DNA of 64,000 nucleotides from Oscarella lobularis (GCF_947507565.1 NC_089179.1:434001-498000); one strand, 5' to 3'. Shown: positions 10,338 through 21,187, counted from the first letter of the stretch. Notes: generated by a model from the letters alone, not told the origin. Made by a program: numbers and translations.

Positions 10338-12875
10338 TTAGCCGCTAAGCATAAGGCTTTCGCGATCGCATTGAATCATTTTGCAAATCCACTTATGAAC
10401 AGCCGAAATGCGAGCAAATACGGCATACGTGAGACCGCATTTTCTGTGACCAAAGCTGGCCAATCCAACCTGAACCCATCGGCCCTGATTTTTAACGTGG
10501 CAGACGAGGGGACCGCCGCTGTCGTTATTGCAAATATCTGGTACTTGCTGGTCTTCCTTTCTCACGTTGTAACCTGCACAAATCATCTGATCTGTAAGTG
10601 TGACGTCGACTCTTTTACTACGGAAGCCCTTGTAGCATGTCGAGTGATTTACAAGCGGCATTCGAACCTTGAGCAGTTTTTTCGAATTTGATAGAAGCTC
10701 AGGCTCGAAGCCAGGACTCTTTGTCGGTCTCGTATCAAGCCTTAGGTCTGTTTTTCCCCAACCAGCTATCGTGCAATTCTTTCCAGACGTCATATATTCA
10801 CGTTCAAAATCTGTTGAATTATTTAGGCATATTGGCCGTATATAGCGCGAGCAGTTGACGGGACTGCTCAATCGAAGCAGAGCCACGTCGAAATCGTGAT
10901 CATATCTTTTGCGGTACTTCGGATGCTTGATTACTTCCACGACGCCTCGCTTCTCAACTTCAGCGCAACGACGTCCCGCCGTGCCCGTATCGTGCAAACC
11001 GAGAAACACTCGAATATCGGACGGTGCAAATGAATACCATCTGGTAGGGTAGATGCAGTGTGCCGCAGTTAGTATCCACTCCGGATGAATCAACGATCCT
11101 CCGCAAAGCACTTGTTTTCTCGTATTTTTAAATTTTAGTAACACCTGCCAAGGCCAGTCGCCTGGATCCGTTTTCTTTGGCAAAATTATTCTATCAGACG
11201 CCGGCGGCACTCTGTGGCCGCAAAAATGGCACTTTTCTTTACCATAGCAGACAGGAAATTTTTCTGACCAACTTCCATCCGATCTGCATGAAGCGATGAC
11301 TGGATCGCCGTAACAATGACCACTGCAGTTAATTTTGACAACAGAATTACAGGAGTAGATTGTTTGATTTGGCTGGAGATGATGAGGAGAGGGCTCATCG
11401 GGCGGCAGGCAATTGCACGTGGACTCAGAATCTGTCGCGATTGTCGTAGGACGCGCTCTGGTGATGAGCGATATTCGTTCGCAGTTTCCAGAATCTGTCA
11501 TACGGTAATCGTCGCTGTCGCATTCGCAACCGCGATTATCTGGAGTCGGTCGTCGATGTTCACCGGTGCACATGCACGTGTAGGCGCCCGGGGCGTTTTT
11601 GCATTCCGCCGGTCTCCTGCACTCGTGCTGACCGGTGATACATTCGTTTACGTCGATGCATCGGTTTACGTCGAGCTCATATCCCTTCAGCGAACAATCG
11701 CAACGAAAGGAACCATATGTGTTAATGCAGGTTGCTGGTTTAATGCAGTTGTGCTTGCCAGTACGACATTCGTTGATGTCAACACAACTGCGACCGTCGT
11801 CAGACAGCTCGAACCCGTCTTTCTTGCACTTGCATTTATAACTGCCAATAGTGTTTTTGCAGAATGCTGGGCTCTGGCAGTCGTGCTTATCTTCCAGACA
11901 TTCGTCTACGTCTAACGGAACAATACGGCACCTTATCAGTCTCGTTATCAAAAGCTTACCTTTACGACAATGCTTTCCTTTGTATCCTGGCAAACAGATG
12001 CAACGATATTGCCCATCTTGATCGTCACAAGTAGCGCCATTTTCACATGGATTTGACTCACAAGGGTTACTACGTCGAAGACTACGACCACAGTCAACTG
12101 CAACACAAATATCCCAAAATTGCGTGCTAATCAAGTTACTACTAGTATTACTATTTACCTGCTGAATAATTCGCATGGTATCCATCGCCTGTCACGGCGT
12201 CGTCTGTATGAAAGAGCAAAAAGAGATTAGATCCTGTAGACGACAGCGACGACGGATTTCGATTTCCACAAAAAGTTCCCAGGTCCTGGCTCATCCTATT
12301 GTCTCCGTCGCGAATGTTTAAGTAGTCGAAGTTGCAGCTCTCGTCGTCTTCGACGTCAAAAACGGTGAAGACAAGCGAGATGCGACAGCCTTTTGGTACG
12401 GCGATTATCGTCTCACAATCCATCTCCCGCGCTGGATAACGATTGGGATAATTAGGCGACGAAACAATGCCGTTTCGTTTGGACGGATAGGTGCAGGAGC
12501 ACTCAGCTGACGACGCAGACGCTCTTGGCAAGCACGACTCTGTTGCAGTAAATTTAAGTCGTCTTTCTTCCATATAGTACGAGACGCACTGTACCTTTGC
12601 TGCCATTTGAATGCAAAGGAATTCTGCTCAAACTGCATAACGATAGTGGTAAACAGAAATTTTCAGTGGCGAGGAGGCCTTACCAAAATAGAATAATTGC
12701 CAGTAGATTCAAAGAGAGAGCCATGCCACTGTACTCCTGCTGAGGAAGAGGCTCTCACGGCAATGACCCCTACTTCCGGAACAACAAAGAATTTTAAAGA
12801 AAACAGCTCCTTCCGTTGCCTGGTGACGTCCTTGTAATACTCAGTTTCCTCCAAGTACTGCATTTCAGCGCTCAT
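10338..12875 (-). CDS. secreted mosaic serine protease B (CUB-EGF array-sushi-trypsin) with altered active site
   Basis: Exons 12875-12684, 12632-12590, 12539-12159, 12097-11960 and 11911-10338; 2,328 bases, 775 residues. An N-terminal segment of about 75 residues (VVPEVGVIAVRASSS...NYSIL) is unrecognised. Then come a CUB domain, one plain EGF, three calcium-binding EGFs (DVDECLEDKHDC, DINECRTGKHNC, DVNECITGQHEC), a short Cys-rich EGF-like piece, a sushi-like module and a trypsin domain. Catalytic His (LTAAHC), Asp (HDFDVALL) and Ser are present. The usual GDSGGP reads NDSGGP, replacing the oxyanion-hole glycine 193 with Asn. The S1 base is Asp (PDICNNDSGG). The new N-terminus after activation would be IILP rather than IVGG. 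No signal peptide is evident at the chosen start, so a 5' exon may be missing. Confidence 0.82.
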
Positions 12876-13276
12876 TTAAAAGGTTTCGATAAAAGAGTCT
12901 TCAATTCGTACTCGCGTCAGCAGTTGCTTTCAGGAAGAAACGGCATGGAACATCCATGATGACAGTGATGACAGTTATAACTCATATCAAACGCAATCCC
13001 AAACTAGCCGACGAGGGGCGTTAGTTACGATGTTTTCCTGTTTGTCCTTGATCGAGTATCACGTGATGCTGCCTGATTCTGATCGCGAGGAGAAGACGAA
13101 TTTCTGGTGCTGACTGGTGATACTGACAGCTCAAGTTATCCACCAGTTTTCCCTAGAGACAGAGTTGAACTTCAAGTCCTAGATTTATCGTTTGCGAAAA
13201 CGTTTCCGCCTTCTCCAATTAGTAACCACGCATCGATCATTGCTCACGTTTGATTCCACAGAGATTGCTCACAGCC
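12876..13276. other. intergenic region between protease B and the otopetrin cluster
   Basis: The stretch would have to hold the 5' end of protease B on the minus strand and the promoter of the first otopetrin gene on the plus strand. A TTGATTCCACAG acceptor-like sequence ends near 13262, 15 bases before the otopetrin ATG, so a spliced 5' untranslated exon is possible. A short frame starting at an ATG near 12958 (minus) could be a leader exon for protease B, but it is not convincingly hydrophobic. Confidence 0.35.
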
Positions 13277-14926
13277 ATGGGGCTTGGCTCTAGCAAAAAA
13301 AGCCAAGAAGATGTCGGACTACTAGACCCATCGGCCGTTGTTTCGGCTGCAAACATAGGAGAAGATAGGGACTCAACGAACTCTTCCGCTGCCACACCGG
13401 AGGAGCGTCGAAGTTGGATTGCTCTGTGGGCCATCGGAATTCTATGCCTTGGAATAGTTCTGGAATTTTCGCGCTTCGTTCCAGGTGCTCTCGGTCATCC
13501 AAAAGCGTCCTTGACGCCCGAGTACGTCTACGTCGAGATATTCGATATCGTCTGCATGAGCCCGGCAATTGGCTGGATGCTGATCACGATTCTCATAAGG
13601 AGAATGAAGAAGCTTTGCGGCAGCAAAACGACTTTCAATAGACAAACCAAAGCTCTAAATGAGGAGAACGCACCCCTCATCTTGCTGTGGATCTTCGCCA
13701 TTGGTGGCACGGTCCTCTGCATCGTGCAAGCAGTAAGCTTCTTTGATTCCTCTTGCTCTTTTGGGTGGAGTAGAGGATACGCCGTGGTAAAAGTCGTCTT
13801 TATCTTTCTTCAGTCCGTTTTCATAGCAGACAGCAAAAGAGAAGGTGTCCCTTTTAGTCGCACAACGATCAACGGTGTCGTGCTGTTTCATGTCATTGTC
13901 TGCAACGTAGTGCTCTATATTCGCAGCTTTGTTGAAAGCAAGGCCGATTTCCATATCCAGCATCCGTTCAATGAGTCAGCCGGTCATCCAACAAGCGTCC
14001 CTTATACAATGAGTCCGGCATTAAAGTCAAACTGCACTGCACACAGCGAAATCATTGAAGGATATGAAATCGTCAGTGCGTACGCCTCTCCCTTCCTTTT
14101 AGAGTTCACTCTTACAGCCTCTTCGATGCTGTCAGAACTGTGGATAGAAACAGACGGACAAGTTAACACTTCAACCAATCAGACAAACAACTCCGCAACG
14201 AGAGACGTGAAGAGGGCTTTTTATCCCACAGTGCTCGTATTAATGGCCCTCGCATTGGAAGGAGTTGTTATCTATCTGCTACATCTTAACACTGGACACC
14301 ACGAGAGATGGCTGTACAGCTATCGAATAGGAATGGCTGTCATTATGATTATAGCCTGCTTCGCAGGATTTCTTAGCTGCGCCAAAAACGATCCCAGCGA
14401 AATTCATAGTGGTTTAGACGAAATTCTGCTTATGATTGCAGTGATTGGAGTGTTTGCCTTTGCGGCTGTTGAATTTCTGGCGTCGTTCGCGTGCTTACGG
14501 AGTTCAAATCCCGACGACAAAACCAATGCGCTTCAAGCAGATGCATACTTCGCTTTGGCAGAAAACATCCTCTGGGTTATACAAGCCAGTCTTCAGATAG
14601 CGTTTGTCGTTCGCGCTCTTCACAGGCAGCCTCTGAAACGACATACAACAAATTTGGGTTTACTTATGGTTCTTTTCAACGGTGTCATGTGGTTTGTGGA
14701 TACCATTCACGTTGAAGGACATGCAAAGAGTCTTTACAGTGCTGCAACGCTGAATCGAATGAACGAGATGGAAGATCGGTTCCTCGGGAATGCCTGGGAT
14801 TACGTCATTCTTACAGCGTATCCTCTGCGCATCTTTTTTCGCATTCACTCGGCCGCTATGTTCTGGCGAGTGCGAAATCTTCACAAGAAGGTTCCTACGA
14901 ATCAAGACAGTACAGAAATCAATTGA
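13277..14926 (+). CDS. otopetrin-like proton channel 1
   Basis: A 549-residue multi-pass membrane protein in one exon. Otopetrins form proton-selective channels with 12 membrane helices in two related halves. Family-like strings include CNVVLYIRSFVESK, SPFLLEFTLTASSMLSELW and, at the end, VMWFVDTIHVEGH and AYPLRIFFRIHSAAMFWRV, which correspond to the conserved last helices. About twelve hydrophobic stretches can be counted, with an extracellular loop rich in N-glycosylation sequons (NCT, NTS, NQT). I start at 13277 because MGLGSSKK follows a splice-acceptor-like sequence; a Gly at position 2 with Ser at 6 fits N-myristoylation. The assignment rests on remembered family pattern, and identity to vertebrate otopetrins looks low. 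It is the first of three tandem paralogs. Confidence 0.78.
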   Translation: MGLGSSKKSQEDVGLLDPSAVVSAANIGEDRDSTNSSAATPEERRSWIALWAIGILCLGIVLEFSRFVPGALGHPKASLTPEYVYVEIFDIVCMSPAIGWMLITILIRRMKKLCGSKTTFNRQTKALNEENAPLILLWIFAIGGTVLCIVQAVSFFDSSCSFGWSRGYAVVKVVFIFLQSVFIADSKREGVPFSRTTINGVVLFHVIVCNVVLYIRSFVESKADFHIQHPFNESAGHPTSVPYTMSPALKSNCTAHSEIIEGYEIVSAYASPFLLEFTLTASSMLSELWIETDGQVNTSTNQTNNSATRDVKRAFYPTVLVLMALALEGVVIYLLHLNTGHHERWLYSYRIGMAVIMIIACFAGFLSCAKNDPSEIHSGLDEILLMIAVIGVFAFAAVEFLASFACLRSSNPDDKTNALQADAYFALAENILWVIQASLQIAFVVRALHRQPLKRHTTNLGLLMVLFNGVMWFVDTIHVEGHAKSLYSAATLNRMNEMEDRFLGNAWDYVILTAYPLRIFFRIHSAAMFWRVRNLHKKVPTNQDSTEIN

Positions 14927-14971
14927 CTGTAGGACAGTAGGTCGTACCTAATTAGATTTTTAGACCCCCCC

Positions 14972-16549
14972 ATGTTTGTCTGCGCGATCCAGTCCCTAAA
15001 AATTGTTTCTGTACTTTGGCACGCCATGACTCCGGCAGAACAAAGCAGCATCATTGCAATGTCATCTCTTCTGATTCTTTGCCTTGGCATCAACACTGAA
15101 GTCAATCACCTTCTCGACGCCCAGGTAAGACGCGTCGCGGTCGAAGAGAACGTCGCCGCCGAATGGTACAGCATTGCCACAATGAGCATCACAATCATCT
15201 GGGTAATCGCAACGTTGGTACACTATTCATATATCCACCCAAACGACGGGGACGAGGAAGGGAGGCCACTGCTTGATATACAGGCACAAAACGCGCGTTC
15301 TGCCGAAGGTTACAAGAGCGGCGCTTTCCTTTTGGGCGGGCTTCTGTTCTTTGCAGGAGGCGGTATCATTCTAAAATCGTTCAGAGCTGTCGTCTTGTTT
15401 TGGAGCACATGTTCTTCGTATGCAGGAAGACTCTCCGTCATCTTGAGTATTTTTAACATTGTAGCTCAAGTTACAATGATTATTCACGCCCAGCGAAAGC
15501 GTTTCTCTTTATTCAGTGAAAGATGGGACTTGCTTCACGGTCTATTCCTTTTCCACACCATTGCCAGCAATGTGGTTCTTTTTTCCAGAGGCTTCGTGGC
15601 CAGTATAGTCCCACAAATGCAGCCAATGCAGCAAAGAAACCAGTCTCTTCATAATCTCACAAGAGACTTTCAGAATCTGTACCAAGATGCCAGCGCCTAT
15701 CTGAGCCCTTTCTTCCTTGAATTTACCCTGACATCGTCCGCGATGCTCGCCACCATGTGGATTGAGCGCAGACAGCCAATACCACGGGTGGTTGCCGCAG
15801 CCGGTCAGCGTTCTTTGAAATCGCCCAAACCGTTAGCACTTGGATTCTTTGTTGGACCAGTGACGGTAGTGCTTCTTGTCTTGCTTCTGCACTACGTAGA
15901 GCATGGAGATCATCCGGAATATATGCTGTATGGTTACAATATCCTCATGGCACTGATTATGATAGTGTGTTGTGTGGTGGGGTGTGTCGTTTTAAGACAA
16001 AATGATAAAATACGAGAAAGAACCAACACTGAAATGGACGAAGTTTTGCTTTTCATTGGCGCTATTGGGATCTTCCTGCTGGAAATCTTTGAATTACACG
16101 CTGCTTGGTCGTGCTTTAGAGTCAAATGCGGTGGTGACTTTGCCCAAGAGGCCAAGCTGAAAATGACCGAAAGCTTCCTTTGGATATTTCAGACGGTGGT
16201 TCAAGTTTTCTTCATTGTCAGTGCATTTCACAGGAAACCGAGAAACGTGTCGCAACTGAGAGGAATTGCCCAAGTAGCATATCTGGCTGTTTTTCTTGGC
16301 ATGCTCAACCTTGGCATGTGGTTACTCAATACAATTCAAGCCAAGCGATCGGTCTACAGTCATCTAGTCTACCGTCGCCTTATTGAGCTGGAACAGACAT
16401 TTTTGGGCGATCAAGCGTGGGCCGTGATTACTGTGATTTTGTATCCTTTGCGCATCTTCCTACGCATACATTCCGTAGCAACATTTTATCACGTCTTCAA
16501 AAAACACAACAGAATCCCAACAAATGAAAACAATGGAGACAATGTCTAA
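14972..16549 (+). CDS. otopetrin-like proton channel 2
   Basis: A 525-residue, single-exon paralog of its neighbours, beginning 45 bases after the stop of copy 1. It keeps SPFFLEFTLTSSAMLATMW, GMWLLNTIQAKR and ILYPLRIFLRIHSVATFYHV at positions matching the other copies. Membrane helices are similar in number, but the N-terminal tail is different and short (MFVCAIQSLK). A later Met at MTPAEQSS is an alternative start. The gap before it contains ATTAGATTTTTAG immediately upstream of ACCCCCCCATG, which looks like a splice acceptor, so its message may carry a leader spliced from elsewhere. It is the most divergent of the three copies, including lower similarity in the middle loop. Confidence 0.78.
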   Translation: MFVCAIQSLKIVSVLWHAMTPAEQSSIIAMSSLLILCLGINTEVNHLLDAQVRRVAVEENVAAEWYSIATMSITIIWVIATLVHYSYIHPNDGDEEGRPLLDIQAQNARSAEGYKSGAFLLGGLLFFAGGGIILKSFRAVVLFWSTCSSYAGRLSVILSIFNIVAQVTMIIHAQRKRFSLFSERWDLLHGLFLFHTIASNVVLFSRGFVASIVPQMQPMQQRNQSLHNLTRDFQNLYQDASAYLSPFFLEFTLTSSAMLATMWIERRQPIPRVVAAAGQRSLKSPKPLALGFFVGPVTVVLLVLLLHYVEHGDHPEYMLYGYNILMALIMIVCCVVGCVVLRQNDKIRERTNTEMDEVLLFIGAIGIFLLEIFELHAAWSCFRVKCGGDFAQEAKLKMTESFLWIFQTVVQVFFIVSAFHRKPRNVSQLRGIAQVAYLAVFLGMLNLGMWLLNTIQAKRSVYSHLVYRRLIELEQTFLGDQAWAVITVILYPLRIFLRIHSVATFYHVFKKHNRIPTNENNGDNV

Positions 16550-16888
16550 ATTGATGACTGCTTCTCACTGTTGGGAGACTGAAAGCTTTTCTACCATCTT
16601 TGTTTGCATTTTTTTGTTGCTGCGTTTCGTATACTAGTAATTGGTATGGTATCCACAGCCTGTCTCCGAGTTTTGCCTTAGTGGAGAACGGCTCATGAAT
16701 AGTTACTGTACGCACCTCCGTTGGCATATTTCGCTGTTACTACTTCAGTGGCGACGAGTGACTCCACGCCGCTAATAAGTGTGCTGTACCCGGAAGCTCG
16801 AGCAGTAGAGTCGGCCCAGTTTCAGTACGCCCAACGGTGCCCGTATTTCTAACGATTTTCCGGGAAGCGCAGCAATTCCTATCCCTTG

Positions 16889-18577
16889 ATGAACAGAAAT
16901 TCAGTATTCGGAGACAGTGGAGACGAAGACATTCAGGAACTTCGCGCTCCTCTAACGCAAACGCGGGACTCGGCAAGAGAAAGAAACGACGCTACAAATG
17001 ATCGTCGTCCGTCGGCAGAGCGTCGAAGTAAAATAGTTGTTTGGCCAATTATTGTGCTCTGCAGTGGAATTATTCTTGAAGTTCGCCGGTTTGGTCCAAT
17101 AGGCCGTCCCAAGTTACACGTCATTCCTCAGCTAAAGGAATACGCCTACGCCGAATACTTCGACATCGCCAGCATGAGCCTCGCCATTCTTTGGATACTC
17201 TCGATGATTGTAAACGCCTTAAGAACGCCGCACGGTGGGCGAGGACACAAAGGTCACGTTTTTCCTCTCGTACTGCTTGGAACATTCGGTATAATAGGCG
17301 GCGTCGCTCTTTCATTCCTTCAAGCGCTAAGCTTTTTCGTCTATCCTTGTTCCTCGACCAGTGGTAAAGTCTACGCTCTGATGAAGATCGTCTTCATTTT
17401 GATTCAGGTCGTCGGAATCACCTATTTCAAACGAAAGCCAGCAATTATCAATCGCACAGTAATTAATGGCTCGCTGCTTTACCATACCGTCGTTTGCAAC
17501 GTCGTCCTCTACATCCGCACTTTCATAGAAAGCAAAGGTGATTTCCGACCGCCTAGCCCTACCGTCACGACTCCCGCTGCCACGCTTGTGGCTTTACCTT
17601 ATTCAAGTATGGCTCCTCCAATCAATTGCAATGATACAATCAATGATATCATCAAAATATACAAAGATCTCAGTCCTTACCTTTATCCCTTCTTTTTGGA
17701 ATTCACCTTGACCTCGTCGGCGATGTTGGCAGAGATCTGGCTAGAAGACAATCACGAAACAACAGGGCAAACTCATCATCCATCCGAAACCTCCTTACCT
17801 CGAGCGCCCAATCAGAACCGTCTTAGAAAAATGACTGCAATGTATCCCCATATCATTTTTATCTCCGCTATTGCTGTAGCCGTGGCAGTCGGAGTTTATC
17901 TGCACGTCAATTCCAGCACAAGTGGTTATAATCCGGCGATAACGCTCTACAGCTATCGTATAGCAGTAGCCGTTTTGATGATAGCCACGTGCATCGCCGG
18001 CTATTTATCAACAAATGGCAAGAGTCGAAAGTATAACGGTGGTTTTGACGAAGTGCTTCTTGTGATAGGATCAATAGGAGTATTCGCCTTCGCTGCTGTT
18101 GAAGTCGTAGCATCGCTGGCATGTCTCATGTCAAAGGATAAAGATCTAGAAGACGATGCAGAATTTGCCTTAGCGGAGAACGGCTTTTGGGTTATTGAAG
18201 CCGCTCTTCAGATGATGTTTCTGTCAAGAGCTCTTCACCGGGAGGCAACCCCCCCTCGTAATGGAAGCAGGTGCAGTGAAATGATGCACACAGCAAAATT
18301 AACCTTCCTCTTGTTCCTTCTCAATTTACTCATGTGGGCCATTGACACGGTTCACGTTGAGGGACACGTCAAGGGCATCTACGCTCACGAAACGCGCAGA
18401 CGAATTAACGCTCTCGAAGATAAATATCTCGGAAAAAGCTATTGGGACTACACCTTTCTCATCATTTATCCTCTGCGCATATTCTTCCGCATTCACTCTG
18501 CAGCATTGTTTTTTCGAGCATTCAACGCACACAAACGTGTTCCAGTCCCAGAAGAGGCTGAGACTCTTACTATCTAG
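16889..18577 (+). CDS. otopetrin-like proton channel 3
   Basis: A 562-residue, single-exon paralog, closest to copy 1. Shared strings include CNVVLYIRTFIESKGDF, YPFFLEFTLTSSAMLAEIW, LLMWAIDTVHVEGHVKG and IYPLRIFFRIHSAALFFRA. The hydrophilic N-terminal tail of about 50 residues is acidic and Arg-rich and is expected to be cytoplasmic. Sequons in the loop around NCND fit glycosylation on the outer side. A 3' AATAAA occurs near 18642. Its stop is 94 bases from the convergent stop of PIGS. The three copies point to local gene amplification, and the absence of introns in all three contrasts with the intron-rich neighbours. Confidence 0.78.
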   Translation: MNRNSVFGDSGDEDIQELRAPLTQTRDSARERNDATNDRRPSAERRSKIVVWPIIVLCSGIILEVRRFGPIGRPKLHVIPQLKEYAYAEYFDIASMSLAILWILSMIVNALRTPHGGRGHKGHVFPLVLLGTFGIIGGVALSFLQALSFFVYPCSSTSGKVYALMKIVFILIQVVGITYFKRKPAIINRTVINGSLLYHTVVCNVVLYIRTFIESKGDFRPPSPTVTTPAATLVALPYSSMAPPINCNDTINDIIKIYKDLSPYLYPFFLEFTLTSSAMLAEIWLEDNHETTGQTHHPSETSLPRAPNQNRLRKMTAMYPHIIFISAIAVAVAVGVYLHVNSSTSGYNPAITLYSYRIAVAVLMIATCIAGYLSTNGKSRKYNGGFDEVLLVIGSIGVFAFAAVEVVASLACLMSKDKDLEDDAEFALAENGFWVIEAALQMMFLSRALHREATPPRNGSRCSEMMHTAKLTFLLFLLNLLMWAIDTVHVEGHVKGIYAHETRRRINALEDKYLGKSYWDYTFLIIYPLRIFFRIHSAALFFRAFNAHKRVPVPEEAETLTI

Positions 18578-18671
18578 TATTGTTTGTACACGGTATTGTT
18601 GCTGTTGTGTTGTGCCACGTCTCAGGGGTTTTCATGTATCAATAAAACAAATTACCTTTATGTAGAGTGGC

Positions 18672-20957
18672 TTAGGATTCTGGCTTGGCTGTTTTCTTCC
18701 TCCACCGTTGCAATACGGCATAACAAGACACGAGAACTGGAATGCCGACAGGAACAAAGAGAGGCACGTAAATAGCAAATCTACAAGACAAACAATAGTA
18801 ATAATCAATCGCAGCTACAACGCACTTCTGGTCTTCAGGGAAATACAACAGCTCGAGCATTGAGGGGTCATAAAAAGCCGTTTCTAAAAAATGCCGTCAG
18901 CAGAAAGCAAAAGCAAGATCGGCGCAATCACCTGCTGATTCGATAGCTATCTTTGATAATAAAAATGCCTGAACGAGGTGACCGGATTGCAGTTCACTCA
19001 CACACTACCTCAAAAAAATTAAAAACCCAATCCGAGCCTCCCCAATGATTCACCTTGTCAATAGACTCTACCGCAGTCGCTGTCAAAGTCTGTATGTGGT
19101 CAGCTATGACCATGTTCTTTACTTTCTCGAGAAGTTTTGTCAGCGAGACAAGTGCGGCTGATGCGGTGGCGACATTCTCAACGCATCGTCGCAGCATCAA
19201 TCCGTCCAGCTCCTATAAACAAATTGGAGGGCAATAGAAAAATAGAAGAAAACCGCACCCAGTCAGTAATGCCGGACGAGTGAGACCTAAGAAACGTTCC
19301 TTCCGGCAACTTTGGCTTCTCAAGACCAAGCAAGAGTTTGAGGTGAGAGATGAAGACTGACATAATGGAACTAGTAGGAACTGTGACCGCTTTAGCAGAC
19401 TCTTCTCCATCAGCCGTTTCCGGATTATAGACTACAATGCCACCCCAGCGAGGACTTAGATAGGCATTGCTAGCAACGTTCTGGCCTAGTGAAACAGCTC
19501 ATCGAACTATAGTTCCCCAAAGAGTCAACCACCTGTCTTGTCTTTTATATAAAGGGGTGATTGCGATGGCGGTGGCACGTACACTACGAACTCAAGACTG
19601 GGGTTGGATGATACAAAGGTTCCTGCGAAAGGATTTGGCATCAGTCGGCAAAAAATATTTTTATGCCGACCTAGGCGAGATTCCACCGTGTTGATAGTGT
19701 GAGGAAGGTCCTTAAACGAGAGGTAGTAAGTCTTGTTTTCCGCGTGGTACTTTGGAGTGACTCCAAGATCGATGTAACGCAGAATCTTTACAAAAGAGAC
19801 GTTCAGGTCAAAGGCACTGGATTTCTCGTTACCTACCTGGGAATCAATTGAAAATGTACTAATATTATCAAGGCGATTTAGAAACGGAATCAAAGCGTCT
19901 AAGATACACAAAATCAGTTGCAGTAGCGAAAAATTTCAGACTCACCTCCCACGGAAGTCTTTATGTCCCACTGAACAAGAAAATCCGACGGATCAGAATT
20001 CAAAAGATTAAACGACAGTTGATATCCTTGCAAAGGGGTCAATTCGCCATAGACACACCATCCTTTGCCCTTACGTTACCTGGCTTTGACTGCACAGCTG
20101 TCATAGACTTGACATTAGCTGCCTGGAGCCACAAAACGTTTAAAACTTATTGATTCTATTACACACTCACTGTTCGAGGTTCTTGAGTATGATCGCTGAC
20201 GGATAGCGCTTGATATGATCTCCTCAACAATGATTCTCTAACTAGCAAGTTAGTTATGAGTTTTGCAATGCGTGGAAGCGAGGCTAGAAGCGAATTACAC
20301 AAACTCTCGTCAGCAAAAGAAACGCCATACCACTCATGTCTGTAGTAAAGACTGTTCTATGGCAACCAAGCCAAATATCTTTTCCCGTGGATTTCAGCTC
20401 ATTGGCTGCCTGTGAGTCAACAGCGAGCTCGTGCACTCTAATATCTCCAGCGTCAGATGAAGAAAGAGTATCGTCTAAGCCTTCAAAAAATTCAGGTCGG
20501 TTGTTTGATAAATATTGCGTTGTTTTCTTACTAGATAGACTCGACGCTCCGTCTAATTTCGGTAGATTCGAGATTCTTAGTTTGTATGCGACCGACAGTG
20601 AGGGTTTTAGTGCAGTCTTATCTACATATAAAGCTTGGTTTTTGGTCAACAATTCACTTCGAAAACGCACTTTGACAAAGGTCTTCCAACCGTTTTGCGA
20701 CTTCTAGCGTGACCGACGGCCCACTCAGTTGAACCTCAACCGTGTATAGTATCTAGAAATAGCGTGGAAAAGGCACTTGGAGGTCCTAGTAGACGGCTAC
20801 GCACCTTCATATCGCGCAATCTGCCGATTTCCTCTACGGGGAGAGGTGCTCGGTACACTGCAGTCGTTTTCCACCAAACAGGAAGGCCAGCAATAATAAA
20901 GACGGCCGCTATCACTAGCGCCGATAGGCTGAACGGTGCCAAGTCTTCGGAACGCAT
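18672..20957 (-). CDS. PIGS: GPI transamidase component PIG-S
   Basis: Subunit of the ER complex that cleaves the C-terminal signal of proteins and attaches the GPI anchor. The start MRSEDLAPFS at 20957 is followed by a membrane helix and the family signature GLPVWWKTTAVYRAPLP. Luminal segments recognised in order are YLSFKDLPHTINTVESRLG, SLEFVVYVPPPSQSPLYIKD, SPRWGGIVVYNP, and a helical stretch with CVENVATASAALVSL. The last two exons (18883-18826 and 18780-18672) encode [25 protein letters not shown], where the second membrane helix begins, and a basic tail. About ten exons with short introns are expected; the middle exon boundaries were only partly resolved. Topology with helices at both ends matches the family. 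Confidence 0.9.
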
Positions 20958-21179
20958 GGCGGCGTTTTAATCCGGGATACCATGCCACACCGTGACTTGG
21001 CAGAATATGGTTCAACCGCAGATACCCATAATTCAAATTGAGTATGCAAACGTGCGCTGAAATTGAGCGTGAGTCCAATGACGTTGCATGAGTTAGGTCA
21101 ATCCGCGTTATGAGAAGGTCACCTCTGAACTGAGCGCCTGACGTCAACCGTACTTCCGTTTCCTGGGCGTGTCCATTCC

Positions 21180-21187
21180 TTTATATA
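21180..21187 (+). promoter_or_regulatory. TATA box of the CLCA-like gene
   Basis: TTATATAA-type element about 90 bases upstream of the ATG at 21277, in the gap that separates this gene from the divergent PIGS. It would place transcription start near 21210-21215 with a short 5' untranslated region. Confidence 0.5.

Noticed and set aside
14498-14512. GTTCAAATCCCGA resembling a tRNA B box
   Set aside because: It lies in the otopetrin coding sequence, and no A box or cloverleaf stems could be drawn upstream.
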